Source: Nostoc desertorum CM1-VF14 (lineage in GTDB: Bacteria; Cyanobacteriota; Cyanobacteriia; Cyanobacteriales; Nostocaceae). From it: DNA of 64,000 nucleotides. Of the stretch, positions 1 to 9,406 are shown one piece after another; position 1 is the first letter of the stretch; each line of letters starts with the position of its first letter. A program made the position numbers and the translations under genes. The notes beneath the pieces are model-generated. The model was not told where the DNA came from and did not search any database. It saw only the letters and a list, made by a program, of their open reading frames with translations. Location of the stretch: NCBI GenBank assembly GCA_019359245.1, contig JAHHHR010000004.1, positions 186,001 through 250,000 of the forward strand, written 5' to 3'.

Positions 1-2370
1 GTCTACCAGTTCTAAATCAGCCAATTCTACGCTAGCGCGGCTCGTATTCAGTTCAGTAGGTGTTTCTAGGACTTGCTGTGCGGGTAAATGATTATTTCCA
101 ATAACAAGCCATAAACTAAAGGTAGTGCCTTCGCCATAAACTGATTCCACAGTGACTTGGCCACCATGTAATTCTACTAGTTCTTTAACTAAAGCTAAAC
201 CCAAACCACTGCCTTCATAGGAGCGGTTTGCGGAACCTTCAGCTTGGCGGAAACGCTCAAATAGGTGGGGAATTTGTTCTTTAACAATGCCAATTCCAGT
301 ATCTTTTACCTGCAATATGCAACGATCATGTTCAGATTTTAGCCTGACACTGATAGTGCCACCTTCGAGAGTAAACTTCATGGCATTTGACAGGAGGTTG
401 TAAACCACCTTGTCAAATTTTTCCATATCCAAGTACACCGTAGAACATTCATCTAACTGAGTGACGAGGTGCAGTCCTTTTTTCTCACAGTAGGGGCGAA
501 AAGACTCAACAATTTGGCTGACAAATTCGACTATATTGCAAGGGCGGAAACTAGGTTGCATTCTCCCCGCGTCTAGACGTTGTAGATCCAAGAGTTGATT
601 TACCAATCGCAGTAAACGGCGGGAGTTACGCAAGGCGATCGCACTTTGGGAGTAAGATAATCCTTCACCAGCCGCCACAGCCGACTCTAAAGGCCCTTGA
701 ATCAAGGTGATCGGTGTGCGAAACTCATGGGAAATATTTTGGAAAAATTCGGTTTTTTGTTTGTCTAACTCCAGTAAGCGTTCAGCTTGTTGGCGAGTTT
801 TTTGATACAGGTGTGACTGCTGCACTGCAATCGCTGCTTGAGCTGCTACTGCTTTCGCCAAATCAATATCAGATGACAACCATTGGCGTACTTTTTTACC
901 TTCATGTAAAGTAATACTACCGATACATTTACCGTCAGCCAATAATGGCACAACCATTAGCGATCGCGCTGGCATTTTTAACGGCAAATCAAAACCCTGC
1001 AAATTTGAGGGAGAATGACTCACATTACTAATTACTACAGGTTCATGTGTCTGTAGCATTTGTTGGAGGATTGGATTCTCCTGTATAGATGCTTGAGAAT
1101 AGGGTAATCTCGGAGGTGATAGGTGATTCTTACTACTTAAATTTTTGTCTGGGGCTGGCAATGCCTGGGTTAGGCTGTCCCTACCCAAATTTTCCGAATG
1201 TTGAAAACTGTCATACAAGCCCACACACTCGACAAACTCATCTTCCTCTGTCCACAAAGATAAGACACAGCCATCGACTTGTAAGGCTTGTCCCAGTTGC
1301 TGGGTGATCGCCGCAAAAATATCTTGGGGGTCTAAGCTAGAGCGAATCGCACTAGTAATTGTATTAATTAGGGCTTCTCTCTTGGCAAGGGCACGTACTT
1401 GCTCGTAAGCATAAGCCTGAGACAAAGCTAAAGCTGCCTGATCCGCCACCATCAACACTAGCTGCACCTCATCCTCCTCCCACAAGCGAGGCAGAGAACA
1501 CTGATGCAGTGCCAACACTGCCATCAGTTCTTGTTGGCAGATCAATGGCACTACTAAACTAGAGCAAATGTTAGCGGCAGTAAAAGCTGCCCCACGTTGG
1601 TGCAGTTCGGGAGTATTACCGTGAATGCGCTCATCATCGGTTACATCTTGAATCACCTGGACTTCACGGGTTTCCCACACCGTTTGAGCCAAAACAGACA
1701 GAGGGGTAGAGGGTGCGATGGGTACGGCAGAAGGATTATTTGCCTGCACCCCTGCTTCTTCAGAAAGAGCCTTCTGATAAATAAATCCTTTATCAGCTAA
1801 CTGCTCATCTTGGAAGGGACGCAATAGGCAAACATCCACCTCCAACATATGACCTACTGTATCTACAATTGCCTGCAAAATTTGACGATAGTCTAAAGCA
1901 CTGCGAATCGTATTTGTGACAGTATTCAGCAGCGATTCTTGCCGAAGTGTGCGGGTAAGCTCGCGGGTGCGAGCTTTGAGAACATTGTGAGTATCCAAAG
2001 CTTGGCGTACCACTGCTTTGAGTTCCTCAGCTTCCCACGGTTTAGTGACATATTTAAATACCTTACCAGCGTTGATAGCTTCTACCAAGTCTTCGACATC
2101 GGTATAGCCAGTTAAAATAATCCTGATAATATCTGGATATTGAGTTGCTGTCAGGCTCAAAAATTCTGTACCGCTCATCATCGGCATCCGCTGATCGGAG
2201 ATGATCACTGAGACCTCTCCCTCTTGAGCCAGCAGATCGAGTGCCGCAGGGCCAGAGTTTGCCCTTAGCACTTTATAGTCGCGATAGAAAGTGCGGTAAA
2301 GCAAGTCAAGGTTGTCTGGTTCATCATCGACAACCAAAATTTTAGGCTTACTGTTTGCTTGGGGTTTCAT
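1..2370 (-). CDS. Hybrid REC-GAF-GAF-sensor histidine kinase (3' end outside window)
   Basis: Reading from ATG at 2370 the frame stays open for 790 codons to the window edge, so the C-terminus is missing. The order is a receiver domain (about residues 10-125, acidic pocket DD at 15-16, phospho-acceptor Asp59 in SDQRMP, conserved Lys in VTKPWE), two GAF domains (about 165-320 and 350-510), then a HisKA domain with H-box ISHEFRTPITLIQG and an HATPase domain with N-box LLSNAMKFT, G1 DTGIGI and G2 SGLGLALV. This is a cytoplasmic sensor kinase that starts with a receiver, a common cyanobacterial layout; no transmembrane segment is seen. The two GAF domains may bind a bilin or small ligand, but I see no clear chromophore cysteine motif. 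More domains probably follow the kinase. The input signal is unknown. Confidence 0.9.
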   Translation of the reverse strand, partial: MKPQANSKPKILVVDDEPDNLDLLYRTFYRDYKVLRANSGPAALDLLAQEGEVSVIISDQRMPMMSGTEFLSLTATQYPDIIRIILTGYTDVEDLVEAINAGKVFKYVTKPWEAEELKAVVRQALDTHNVLKARTRELTRTLRQESLLNTVTNTIRSALDYRQILQAIVDTVGHMLEVDVCLLRPFQDEQLADKGFIYQKALSEEAGVQANNPSAVPIAPSTPLSVLAQTVWETREVQVIQDVTDDERIHGNTPELHQRGAAFTAANICSSLVVPLICQQELMAVLALHQCSLPRLWEEDEVQLVLMVADQAALALSQAYAYEQVRALAKREALINTITSAIRSSLDPQDIFAAITQQLGQALQVDGCVLSLWTEEDEFVECVGLYDSFQHSENLGRDSLTQALPAPDKNLSSKNHLSPPRLPYSQASIQENPILQQMLQTHEPVVISNVSHSPSNLQGFDLPLKMPARSLMVVPLLADGKCIGSITLHEGKKVRQWLSSDIDLAKAVAAQAAIAVQQSHLYQKTRQQAERLLELDKQKTEFFQNISHEFRTPITLIQGPLESAVAAGEGLSYSQSAIALRNSRRLLRLVNQLLDLQRLDAGRMQPSFRPCNIVEFVSQIVESFRPYCEKKGLHLVTQLDECSTVYLDMEKFDKVVYNLLSNAMKFTLEGGTISVRLKSEHDRCILQVKDTGIGIVKEQIPHLFERFRQAEGSANRSYEGSGLGLALVKELVELHGGQVTVESVYGEGTTFSLWLVIGNNHLPAQQVLETPTELNTSRASVELADLELVD

Positions 2371-3391
2371 GCACCGCTTTCCTGCTGCAACAGCAGTCGG
2401 ATAAAGAATAATCTGATCAGGTAAGAATTTTTCTGAGTCAGGTAAGAGCAGAGCATTTCGACCAATAAGGCTCTTTGGCTACATGACTGCTGAGTGTAAA
2501 AGCGTTTACTCACAGTAATTCGTCTCAATGGCTTATGCCTATTACCGTTTGCTTTGGTGCAGTGTAATTGCTTTCATAGTCAGTTTTAGGGTTACAGAGC
2601 CGATGCTTGCTTGCCAAATTTAACTTCACCTCCTGTAAGCAATGTCTAATAGTACATACAGCGCTCATAGCTAGCTGAAAAATCCAGATGAAGCTGCATA
2701 TTAAGTTTTCCCTCCGCAACAGTTGTACTAACACTTGCAGGTAAATTTTATTTATGGTAGTCATGGTAGAGTCAAAAATATTAAAACAATAAGATTTAAA
2801 GCCAAAGTATACTATTAGACAAATACCCCTTTCTAATTTAGCAATCAGAACTATCATTAAGACAAGTGTAGAGTTAAGAAGTTAGGGATTAGGAATCTTG
2901 CAGATTCTTCCCTAGCACTTGTATAGCCTGTTACTATGGCCTAGTATTAAGTCCTGTTAGTGTAGCGGTAATTGCATAAAAAAGTTCAGTACTGCAATCA
3001 AAGGTGGTTTGTAACTAGAGTTTCTTGGTAATGTACTTACTTAACAATTTTGTAAGTAATGCCTACGACAGGTTATGCTATTTATCTACCCATTTACCTA
3101 AACCTGTAAGACTTTGCAGATGTTTTTCTGATAAAGATACTGATATCCTCCTTACCTAAACCAAGGGATACACCTGAACCTACTGAATTTAAGATTGTAG
3201 CTTGATGAAGCTGTAACTTTTTAGACTTCTTTCAAAAATGCGGACTATAAAGCCCCAGAATAAAGTGTAAAACTTTGTATGCTCTACAAGGAAAAGCGAA
3301 TTACCAATCTTAGGTCAGTTCAATCTCTGGGGCAAATGTAAATTTTTTCTTCAGTTTAAATGGTGTTTGAGAATATTTAAAACAACTTTCG
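2371..3391. other. Intergenic region, no supported gene
   Basis: About 1 kb of AT-rich DNA upstream of the divergent kinase and acetyltransferase genes. A 110-codon minus-strand frame at 2525-2857 is open but has no recognisable domain and an unusual composition rich in Ile, Cys and Leu. I see no RNA gene. Confidence 0.5.
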
Positions 3392-4024
3392 TTGAATAAA
3401 ATCAATACTAAACTAGCCTTGAAATATCGGTTTTTTCATTCATACCAGCAAAAGCCAATCGATCCAGCTTGCTGCCAATTTCAAATTCGTACAGCTACAC
3501 CTGCTGATTTGATTGGTATTTCTCAAATTATTGCTGAAAGTTTTCACTCCCAACAGGGTATATGGGGATGGGCTTTTCCCTTACTACGTTTGGGAATTTA
3601 CGAAGACTTAAGGCATCGGATGGCATCACCTCCGTCACGTCATATTTGTTTAGTTGGCTTTGAAGCTACTAATGGTGCGGCTAATAACTTAGTGGGAAGT
3701 ATAGAACTGGGTGTACGTTACAGCGATTCGTGGAGCCAGGTTGGGATGGCTTTTCCTTACTTATCCAATTTAGCTGTTCACCCACAATACCGTAGACATG
3801 GTGTAGCTTCAGCTTTACTGACTAGCTGTGAAAAAGTTGCTTGTGAGTGGGGATTTCAAGATTTATATCTCCACGTTTTAGAAAATAACCATCAAGCAAG
3901 GCAACTTTACTTCAAGCTGGGATATCGGGTGCATAAAGTTGAATCTAATTGGAATAGATTTTTCCTAAGACGCTCAAGCCAGATGTTATTGCATAAGCAT
4001 CTAAGTGCTGATTCCACTATTTGA
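3392..4024 (+). CDS. GNAT family N-acetyltransferase
   Basis: A 210-residue protein that transfers an acetyl group from acetyl-CoA to an unknown amine. The GNAT fold is shown by IRTATPADLIGISQII at the N-terminus, the strand LSNLAVHPQYRRHGVASALL (motif A, with the acetyl-CoA pyrophosphate loop R-R-H-G-V-A) and the C-terminal LHVLENNHQARQLYFKLGY (motif B). Length fits the family. The start is taken as TTG at 3392 because the next in-frame ATG lies inside the conserved domain. It stands alone between long AT-rich spacers. The substrate cannot be predicted; ribosomal-protein acetylation (RimI-like) is one possibility. Confidence 0.85.
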   Translation: MNKINTKLALKYRFFHSYQQKPIDPACCQFQIRTATPADLIGISQIIAESFHSQQGIWGWAFPLLRLGIYEDLRHRMASPPSRHICLVGFEATNGAANNLVGSIELGVRYSDSWSQVGMAFPYLSNLAVHPQYRRHGVASALLTSCEKVACEWGFQDLYLHVLENNHQARQLYFKLGYRVHKVESNWNRFFLRRSSQMLLHKHLSADSTI

Positions 4025-4746
4025 GTTGTATTTTGGCAATTATATTTAATATTGTAATTACTTTAGAGACAATCTATGACTAATATCGACAACCAAAGCA
4101 CAAACTAACCTAACAAAAACTCAGCGATAGCGGTTACTTACCTGGTAAGGTAACTTTTTCTAGCTGTTGATTTTGCTAGAAAAGATTAGGCGTACCTTAA
4201 TTGCTTAGGAAACGCTATAATATAAGCTAAATGTACCTAAATAGTTATATAAATCTAACTTTCGATAATCATTTTTATAATATTTTTTGGACTTTTTACG
4301 GATATTCTTATTCGACATATTAATAAAACTATAACTCTCAAAAACTTATCTTGAATGGTTAAATATTATTAAATTCTGTATTTTTATATTTTTAATTAAG
4401 TAAAAAGTTTCAGAGTATTTTATATATCTAAATAAATAAATTATAATGAAAATAGCTGTACAATTGTCTTTAAAAAATTAGCAATAGCTCATAAGAACTT
4501 TTTAATTAAGATATTCATCTTTATAAAAACTTTAAGAAAACACTCTCTAAAGTTGAAGACAAATCTAGCTATATCTCATAAAATATGATTACTCAATTAC
4601 TAAACAATGCCTATTTATTACTATCTTAGTAAAATTGGCCAAATGATTCTTGATAATATAAAGAACTCAAAAACCTGATTTGACATAACAGCTAGTTCTG
4701 TTTAGAAGTGCATATTACTACCAAAATCGTTGAAAGTTTAAAAAAC
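4025..4746. other. AT-rich intergenic region
   Basis: About 700 bp of strongly AT-rich sequence with many short poly-A and poly-T runs. No open frame, tRNA or clear hairpin was found. It must hold the promoter of the gene at 4747. Confidence 0.5.
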
Positions 4747-5301
4747 ATGGATAGCGAACAGCATCGGCGCTATCAAACCTCTATGGTATCAACCTATTAC
4801 CCTGAAACTACTTTCCTTGACTCTCTTGTCATGCCAGATGGAACTGAGCAATCGCAAGGCTCGGATATCCTTACACGTTTACACAGTGGAGAAGTTTTCA
4901 TCGTTAATAGTCGTAGACGAAATGGATTAATCCTCTTTAAACGCTACCATGCAGAGTTTGCTGGGCCTGGGGCTGCTGTAGGTGGAGATTACGATTGTGA
5001 TTGCCAAAGGGCACTGCCCATAGGTAATCTGTCTTTATTAACTCCCGAATCTAATGAAGAACGCCAGAAGGCTTACTTAATTAGGCGACAGTGGATTCGA
5101 TTGATCAAACAAATTACAGAGAATCCCGTGGCTGGGCAGCGAGTTCAGAAAATTCTCGATCAATTTGAACAATACTTTCCACCACAAATAGTGGCTCTTT
5201 TGCCGGATGCTGCTTTTGCTCTTTTAGTAGGTGTGCTGCCACAAACAGTAGGAGTAGTACGCCGTTTGGGCAGTGAGATGGACAATCGATTTAATTACTG
5301 A
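4747..5301 (+). CDS. Conserved hypothetical protein, cyanobacterial type
   Basis: I do not recognise this protein. From ATG 4747 it has 184 residues; a longer GTG start at 4708 is possible. The first half is polar with a patch DYDCDCQR (about residues 83-90), which could bind a metal but is too short to call. The middle helix RRQWIRLIKQITENP is basic and amphipathic, and the end (LPDAAFALLVGVLPQTVG) is a hydrophobic helix that could be buried or membrane-associated. No signal peptide is seen. It converges on hisC with only 8 bp between stop codons. It looks like a real gene because of normal codon use and HIP1-like content, but no function can be given. Confidence 0.6.
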   Translation: MDSEQHRRYQTSMVSTYYPETTFLDSLVMPDGTEQSQGSDILTRLHSGEVFIVNSRRRNGLILFKRYHAEFAGPGAAVGGDYDCDCQRALPIGNLSLLTPESNEERQKAYLIRRQWIRLIKQITENPVAGQRVQKILDQFEQYFPPQIVALLPDAAFALLVGVLPQTVGVVRRLGSEMDNRFNY

Positions 5302-5309
5302 GTAAATTA

Positions 5310-6455
5310 CTAAAATTCCAAATTTGCCAAAACAGCTTTTACTCGATTAATGGTACGGGCGTTTTCCTCTATTGTTCCTACAGTAATTCGTAATCCTCCG
5401 CTAATGTGTCGCACAAGGGTGCCAAGTGTTCTAAGTTTCTGGTGGAAAGTTTTTAACGCAGCATCTTGTGAATTAAAGCTATTTGGTTTAAGGCGCAGGT
5501 AAATAAAATTAGCAGCGCTTGCGGTAACTTGTAGTTCTGGTTGCTGAGATAAAATTTCGATGAGTTTGGCTCTTTCACTCAGAGTTTGGGGAATCGACTC
5601 CAGCAAGAGTGTGCGGTTTTGTAAAGCAACTAATGCTGCTGCTATGGAAAAACTGGGGAGATTATAGGGTAAGCGAACTTTTTCTAAAATGGCGATCGCT
5701 TCGGGATGAGCTACGCAATAGCCAACGCGGAGAGATGCCAATCGGAAGGCTTTAGAAAAAGTGCGTAATATCACCCAATTGGGGCGCTGTGCCAATTCAC
5801 CTACTAAGGTAGTTTGGCTGAATTCAAAGTAAGCTTCATCAATTACTACCAAAATATGCTCGTTCAAACTTCTTAACCATGCCAACTCTGCCGCAGTTAA
5901 GCTATTGGCAGTAGGAGAATTGGGATGCACTACGAAAACTACGCGAATGGGGGGATTTTGAGTTTGTTCGATCGCAGACTGGGCGGCTTTTAAGTCAATT
6001 TCAAAATTTGTTTCATTTCTACCCACCGCCACTACAGGAATGCCCAAAGTTTGTGCCAAAATTCCGTACATAGAGAAAGTGGGATTGGCAATTAGAATTG
6101 AACCTTCTCCTCCTAGACAGGTGGCGATTAATAAAGAACGTATTAGTTCATCTGAACCATTTCCAATAGAAATATTGGCAGCAGTATTGGATAGCGAGAT
6201 GGCAGATGATTCATTGACGTATTGGGCGATCGCATCTTTAAGTGTCTCATGTCCACCATCGGGATAACGATTTGTTTCAATTACTTGCTGATACGTCCAG
6301 GCCAGCTTCTCTTTTAACTCAGGTGGTAAATCATAGGGGCTTTCATTTGTATCTAGCCGATCAAATTGCGCTGGGACAGATTCGGCTGTATCGCTGCTGG
6401 GGTGAGGTTTGTATGCGGTAAATTGGGCTAAATCTGACCGGATAAATGGAAGCAT
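5310..6455 (-). CDS. hisC: Histidinol-phosphate aminotransferase
   Basis: A PLP-dependent class I/II aminotransferase that converts imidazole-acetol phosphate and glutamate into histidinol phosphate in histidine biosynthesis. Key features are the N-terminal [16 protein letters not shown], the phosphate/PLP loop [15 protein letters not shown], the conserved IDEAYFEF and the Schiff-base lysine in [16 protein letters not shown]. About 381 residues, the usual length. I chose ATG 6455 (MLPFIRSD); an upstream ATG at 6467 would add MTKI encoded by the adjacent heptamer repeat and is less likely. Cyanobacteria often have several hisC-like genes, so aromatic amino acid transamination is an alternative role. 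Confidence 0.92.
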   Translation of the reverse strand: MLPFIRSDLAQFTAYKPHPSSDTAESVPAQFDRLDTNESPYDLPPELKEKLAWTYQQVIETNRYPDGGHETLKDAIAQYVNESSAISLSNTAANISIGNGSDELIRSLLIATCLGGEGSILIANPTFSMYGILAQTLGIPVVAVGRNETNFEIDLKAAQSAIEQTQNPPIRVVFVVHPNSPTANSLTAAELAWLRSLNEHILVVIDEAYFEFSQTTLVGELAQRPNWVILRTFSKAFRLASLRVGYCVAHPEAIAILEKVRLPYNLPSFSIAAALVALQNRTLLLESIPQTLSERAKLIEILSQQPELQVTASAANFIYLRLKPNSFNSQDAALKTFHQKLRTLGTLVRHISGGLRITVGTIEENARTINRVKAVLANLEF

Positions 6456-6461
6456 AATTTT

Positions 6462-6518
6462 AGTCATTAGTCATTGGTCATTAGTCATTGGTCATTGGTA
6501 ATTGGTCATTACTAACTA
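6462..6518. repeat. Heptamer short tandem repeat (GTCATTA/G type)
   Basis: Seven to eight near-perfect 7-bp units alternating GTCATTA, GTCATTG and one GTAATTG lie directly upstream of hisC. Such short tandem repeats are typical of heterocyst-forming cyanobacteria. Related copies occur at about 7242-7280 and 12803-12837. They are probably neutral or replication-slippage products. Confidence 0.8.
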
Positions 6519-6565
6519 AAGAAATGACTAAAAATATTAGTTATGTGATTTAATATTTTACAACT

Positions 6566-7207
6566 TCAAGGTAATTGGCAAAAGAGGCGAATTGCCTGCC
6601 AAATTTCTTCCATAACATTACGTAAACCGTGATCACTATCAAGTTCGACTAACTCCACCCAAGGACGCGAATACCCAAAGTTACGGCTGGCTTCGATAGG
6701 AATAACTTCATCCTTTTTCCCATGCAAAATCAGGGTGGGGATAGGACGTTTCAAAAACTCCTCTTGGTATTGGGCAGCATCTGTAACGAAATCATAACTT
6801 AAGGGAAGCTTTTGCTCCTTCCCATAGTGGTAGACCATAATATATTTTTCTTGCTGCCACCGTTGTACTTCTTCATCGCCTAGCTTGGGTAACCAATGGG
6901 ATAAAAACCCAAAAGCTGGTGCTAGCAGCACCAACTTTTGTACTTGTAAATCTTGCTGTCCCAAGTGGGCAGCCGTTAAGCCGCCTAAACTTGAGCCAAT
7001 GAGTGTTACTGGCGTAGAATTATTACCGAATTCTGCGGTAACTTGAGTAATTTGACGAGTGATTTTCAACTGGGAAAAATCGCCAGCATTTAGATCGGGA
7101 ATTGTTAGCTTTGTTTGAATTTGAGCAAAGCGATCGCCAATATCCCGCGCTTTGACAGAATTAGGACTGGAAGCGAAGCCGTGTAAGTAGATATACTGGG
7201 TGGGCAT
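6566..7207 (-). CDS. YqiA-type alpha/beta hydrolase (esterase)
   Basis: A small single-domain serine hydrolase, about 213 residues. The start IYLHGFASSPNSVKA is the hallmark of the YqiA/YcfP esterase family. The nucleophile elbow is GSSLGG (Ser in the second position of the elbow), the acid is in LHGKKDEVIP and the catalytic histidine in LDSDHGLRN. It should hydrolyse short-chain acyl esters in the cytoplasm; the natural substrate is unknown. ATG 7207 is chosen over ATG 7240 because the additional residues come partly from repeat DNA and precede the conserved N-terminus. Confidence 0.85.
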   Translation of the reverse strand: MPTQYIYLHGFASSPNSVKARDIGDRFAQIQTKLTIPDLNAGDFSQLKITRQITQVTAEFGNNSTPVTLIGSSLGGLTAAHLGQQDLQVQKLVLLAPAFGFLSHWLPKLGDEEVQRWQQEKYIMVYHYGKEQKLPLSYDFVTDAAQYQEEFLKRPIPTLILHGKKDEVIPIEASRNFGYSRPWVELVELDSDHGLRNVMEEIWQAIRLFCQLP

Positions 7208-7282
7208 CAAAGTTTTGCCATTAAGGTTGTCCTTAGTCATTTGTCAATTGTGATTTCAAAAGACAAATGACAAATGACCTAG

Positions 7283-8659
7283 TTATCGCATTGTGACAAA
7301 TTCTTCGGCTGCGGAGGGATGGATACCAACGGTAGCGTCAAAGTCTTTTTTAGTTGCGCCCATCTTCACTGCGATCGCCACACCTTGAATGATCTCAGCT
7401 GCGTTCTCACCCACCATGTGAGCGCCCAGCACTTTATCAGTGTCGCTATCAACCACCAACTTCATCATTGTCTTCTCTTGCTTACCAGTCAAACTATGGT
7501 ACATGGGGCGAAAACGAGTGCGAAAAATTTTGACCGCATCACCAAGTTTTTCCCGTGCTTCGGCTTCTGTCCAGCCTACTGTAGCGGCTTCTGGGGTAGA
7601 AAATATGGCTGTGGGAACAGTTTCGTGACTAAATTCGCGGCGGTTATTGCCGAATTCACTATCTGCAAAGGCACGACCTTCGCCAATGGCTACGGGAGTT
7701 AAATTCATTCGGTCTGTGACATCACCAATGGCAAAGATATTCGATTGACTAGTTTGACTATATTCATTGACTGCGATCGCATTTGTGGTACTGTAGCCTG
7801 GCCCTTCTATAGAACTATCGACAACATCAACTCCAGCGTTTTCCAAACCTAGTCCATCTACATTAGGAGTTCGACCAGTCGCGACTAAAAATACGTCGGC
7901 AATTAGTGGTTCTTGGTCTTCCCCTGATAAAGTCAATTTAAAACCTTCTGGCACGCGTTCAATTGTTTTTACCACATTATTCTTAATCAGCCGAATTCCG
8001 TGGTTCGTCATCCCCTCTTCAATTTCTGTAGGAATGTCCTCATCAAACCCCTTCAAAATATTTTCACCTCTGGTAATTTGCGTCACTTCAGAACCCAAGC
8101 CACGCATGATACAGGCAAATTCTATGCCAATATAACCAGCGCCAAGAATGACGATGTGTTTTGGTTGTTCTTTTAGATGAAAGATTTCGTTAGAGGTAAT
8201 GCCATATTCCATCCCTGGTAAATCTGGTTTGATGGGACGCCCGCCAACAGCAATTAAAATTTTGTCTGCTGTAACTTTGCGTCCATCAACTTCTACTGTA
8301 TGGGGGTCTACCAATGTAGCGCGACCGGAAATTAGTTCTACTCCGGCTTTTTCTAAAAAGCTGATGTGTAGTTGCGACAGTCGCCGAACTTCCTTATCTA
8401 TAGATGTAATGAAATGTTCCCAGTCCAACTCAGGATTACCAACTTTCCAGCCATAGCCTGGGGCATCACTGAAGAGTGCAGGGAAATGAGAGGCGTAGAC
8501 CATGAATTTTTTAGGCACACAACCGCGAATTACACAAGTACCGCCAACTAAATCATTTTCTGCGATCGCCACTTTTGCCCCATAGCTAGCCGCCCGTTTG
8601 GAAGCCGCCAAACCTCCAGAACCCGCACCAATTACAAACAGGTCGTAATCAAAAGTCAT
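7283..8659 (-). CDS. gor: Glutathione reductase, NADPH-type signature
   Basis: A 458-residue flavoprotein disulfide reductase that reduces glutathione disulfide. Visible parts are the FAD-binding GAGSGG loop (residues 11-16), the redox-active pair GTCVIRGCVPKK (41-52), the second nucleotide loop GAGYIG followed by QITRGENILKGF, the FAD motif IFAIGDVT, and the C-terminal HPSAAEEF that supplies the acid-base His-Glu pair. In the pyridine nucleotide pocket the family position of E. coli Arg198 is Arg and that of Arg204 is Lys, which suits NADPH. A GXGXXG rather than GXGXXA loop is present, as reported for cyanobacterial enzymes. A paralogue lies at 31335-32681. Confidence 0.93.
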   Translation of the reverse strand: MTFDYDLFVIGAGSGGLAASKRAASYGAKVAIAENDLVGGTCVIRGCVPKKFMVYASHFPALFSDAPGYGWKVGNPELDWEHFITSIDKEVRRLSQLHISFLEKAGVELISGRATLVDPHTVEVDGRKVTADKILIAVGGRPIKPDLPGMEYGITSNEIFHLKEQPKHIVILGAGYIGIEFACIMRGLGSEVTQITRGENILKGFDEDIPTEIEEGMTNHGIRLIKNNVVKTIERVPEGFKLTLSGEDQEPLIADVFLVATGRTPNVDGLGLENAGVDVVDSSIEGPGYSTTNAIAVNEYSQTSQSNIFAIGDVTDRMNLTPVAIGEGRAFADSEFGNNRREFSHETVPTAIFSTPEAATVGWTEAEAREKLGDAVKIFRTRFRPMYHSLTGKQEKTMMKLVVDSDTDKVLGAHMVGENAAEIIQGVAIAVKMGATKKDFDATVGIHPSAAEEFVTMR

Positions 8660-8825
8660 AAATTTATGTTCTCTCTAGCAATAAGTTAGTTCCTGGAAAC
8701 TTACACGCAGAATGTCATTGAACTCTATACAAAGATATCCGGTGAAGCCTGTATAAGTCCTATCCTTGATTTAATCTAGCGTTAGCCGATGTTCTCTAGT
8801 CGTAGGGAATATCACTTTTTGCTGT

Positions 8826-9308
8826 GGTTGCTGTAGAGGCAGTGATAGCTCTCGACAATATTTGTTTAAACAGGATTTGCAAACTCTAGTTAATGAGTTG
8901 GGGATTGAAATTCGCATTGCCCACTATCCCCCCTACACCTCCAACCAAATACAACCCGATTGAGCATCGTCTATTTCCCCATGTTCCCCGTGCTTATCAA
9001 GGCGTGATTTTCGATTCGGTCGAGATTGCCAAAAACGAGGACGCAAACAGGTCTTATATTATGTCCGGTTAATTAGTTATGATTCCAACATCTGTGCAAA
9101 AACCGGAAAGTCCTTTTTCCCCCTGCTCTCTGTGGCCTTCATGATAAGCCTTTTTACGCGGACATGATATTACGGTGTTTGCTACTGTTTTAGAGAAGGT
9201 CTATAAAACGGGTCTTAAAATCACAGAGGATTTAAAGCAAACAATGGAAATTATCTTTGATGATTATTGCCGCGATGGAATTATACTGCCAAGCCAAAGA
9301 TGTCATAA
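8826..9308 (+). pseudogene. ISAzo13-family transposase remnant (C-terminal part)
   Basis: Pieces of one transposase read across several frames: SSRQYLFKQDLQTLVNELG and IRIAHYPPYTS at about 8844-8950, then after a shift KYNPIEHRLFPHV and QGVIFDSVEIAK to about 9032, then TRTQTGL, and after the inserted element VFATVLEKVYKTGLK and MEIIFDDY, and after one more shift LPRWNYTAKPKMS with stop at 9306-9308. The motifs HYPP-TS-NPIEHR and the FDDYLPRWNY ending are those of the Rhodopirellula/ISAzo13 DDE transposases. The N-terminal two thirds are absent. At least three frameshifts and one short deletion show the gene is dead. Confidence 0.85.
9057..9170. mobile_element. MITE-like 114-bp insertion with TA target duplication
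   Basis: The transposase remnant reads GGT CTT ACG GTG (GLTV) if 9057-9170 and one TA are removed. The insert is flanked by TA on both sides (9055-9056 and 9171-9172) and has imperfect inverted ends (TATTATGTCCG on the left, complement of CGGACATGATA on the right). TA duplication and a non-coding body of this size fit a miniature element mobilised by an IS630/Tc1-mariner type transposase; the family assignment is inference. Confidence 0.75.
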
Positions 9309-9406
9309 TTTTGGATTTTATTTAATCCACATTCCTTACACAATAATTATGACAAAATGAACCACACTCGGTGTTCGCAGAGCTTCTTGTACCCCCATTA
9401 GCAGTT

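Noticed and set aside
2525..2857. 110-codon minus-strand ORF
   Set aside because: No domain, no ribosome-binding site that I can see and unusual composition; likely chance in AT-rich spacer DNA.
7319..8456. Plus-strand ORFs opposite the glutathione reductase gene
   Set aside because: Shadows of the minus-strand coding sequence; no independent domain or start signal.
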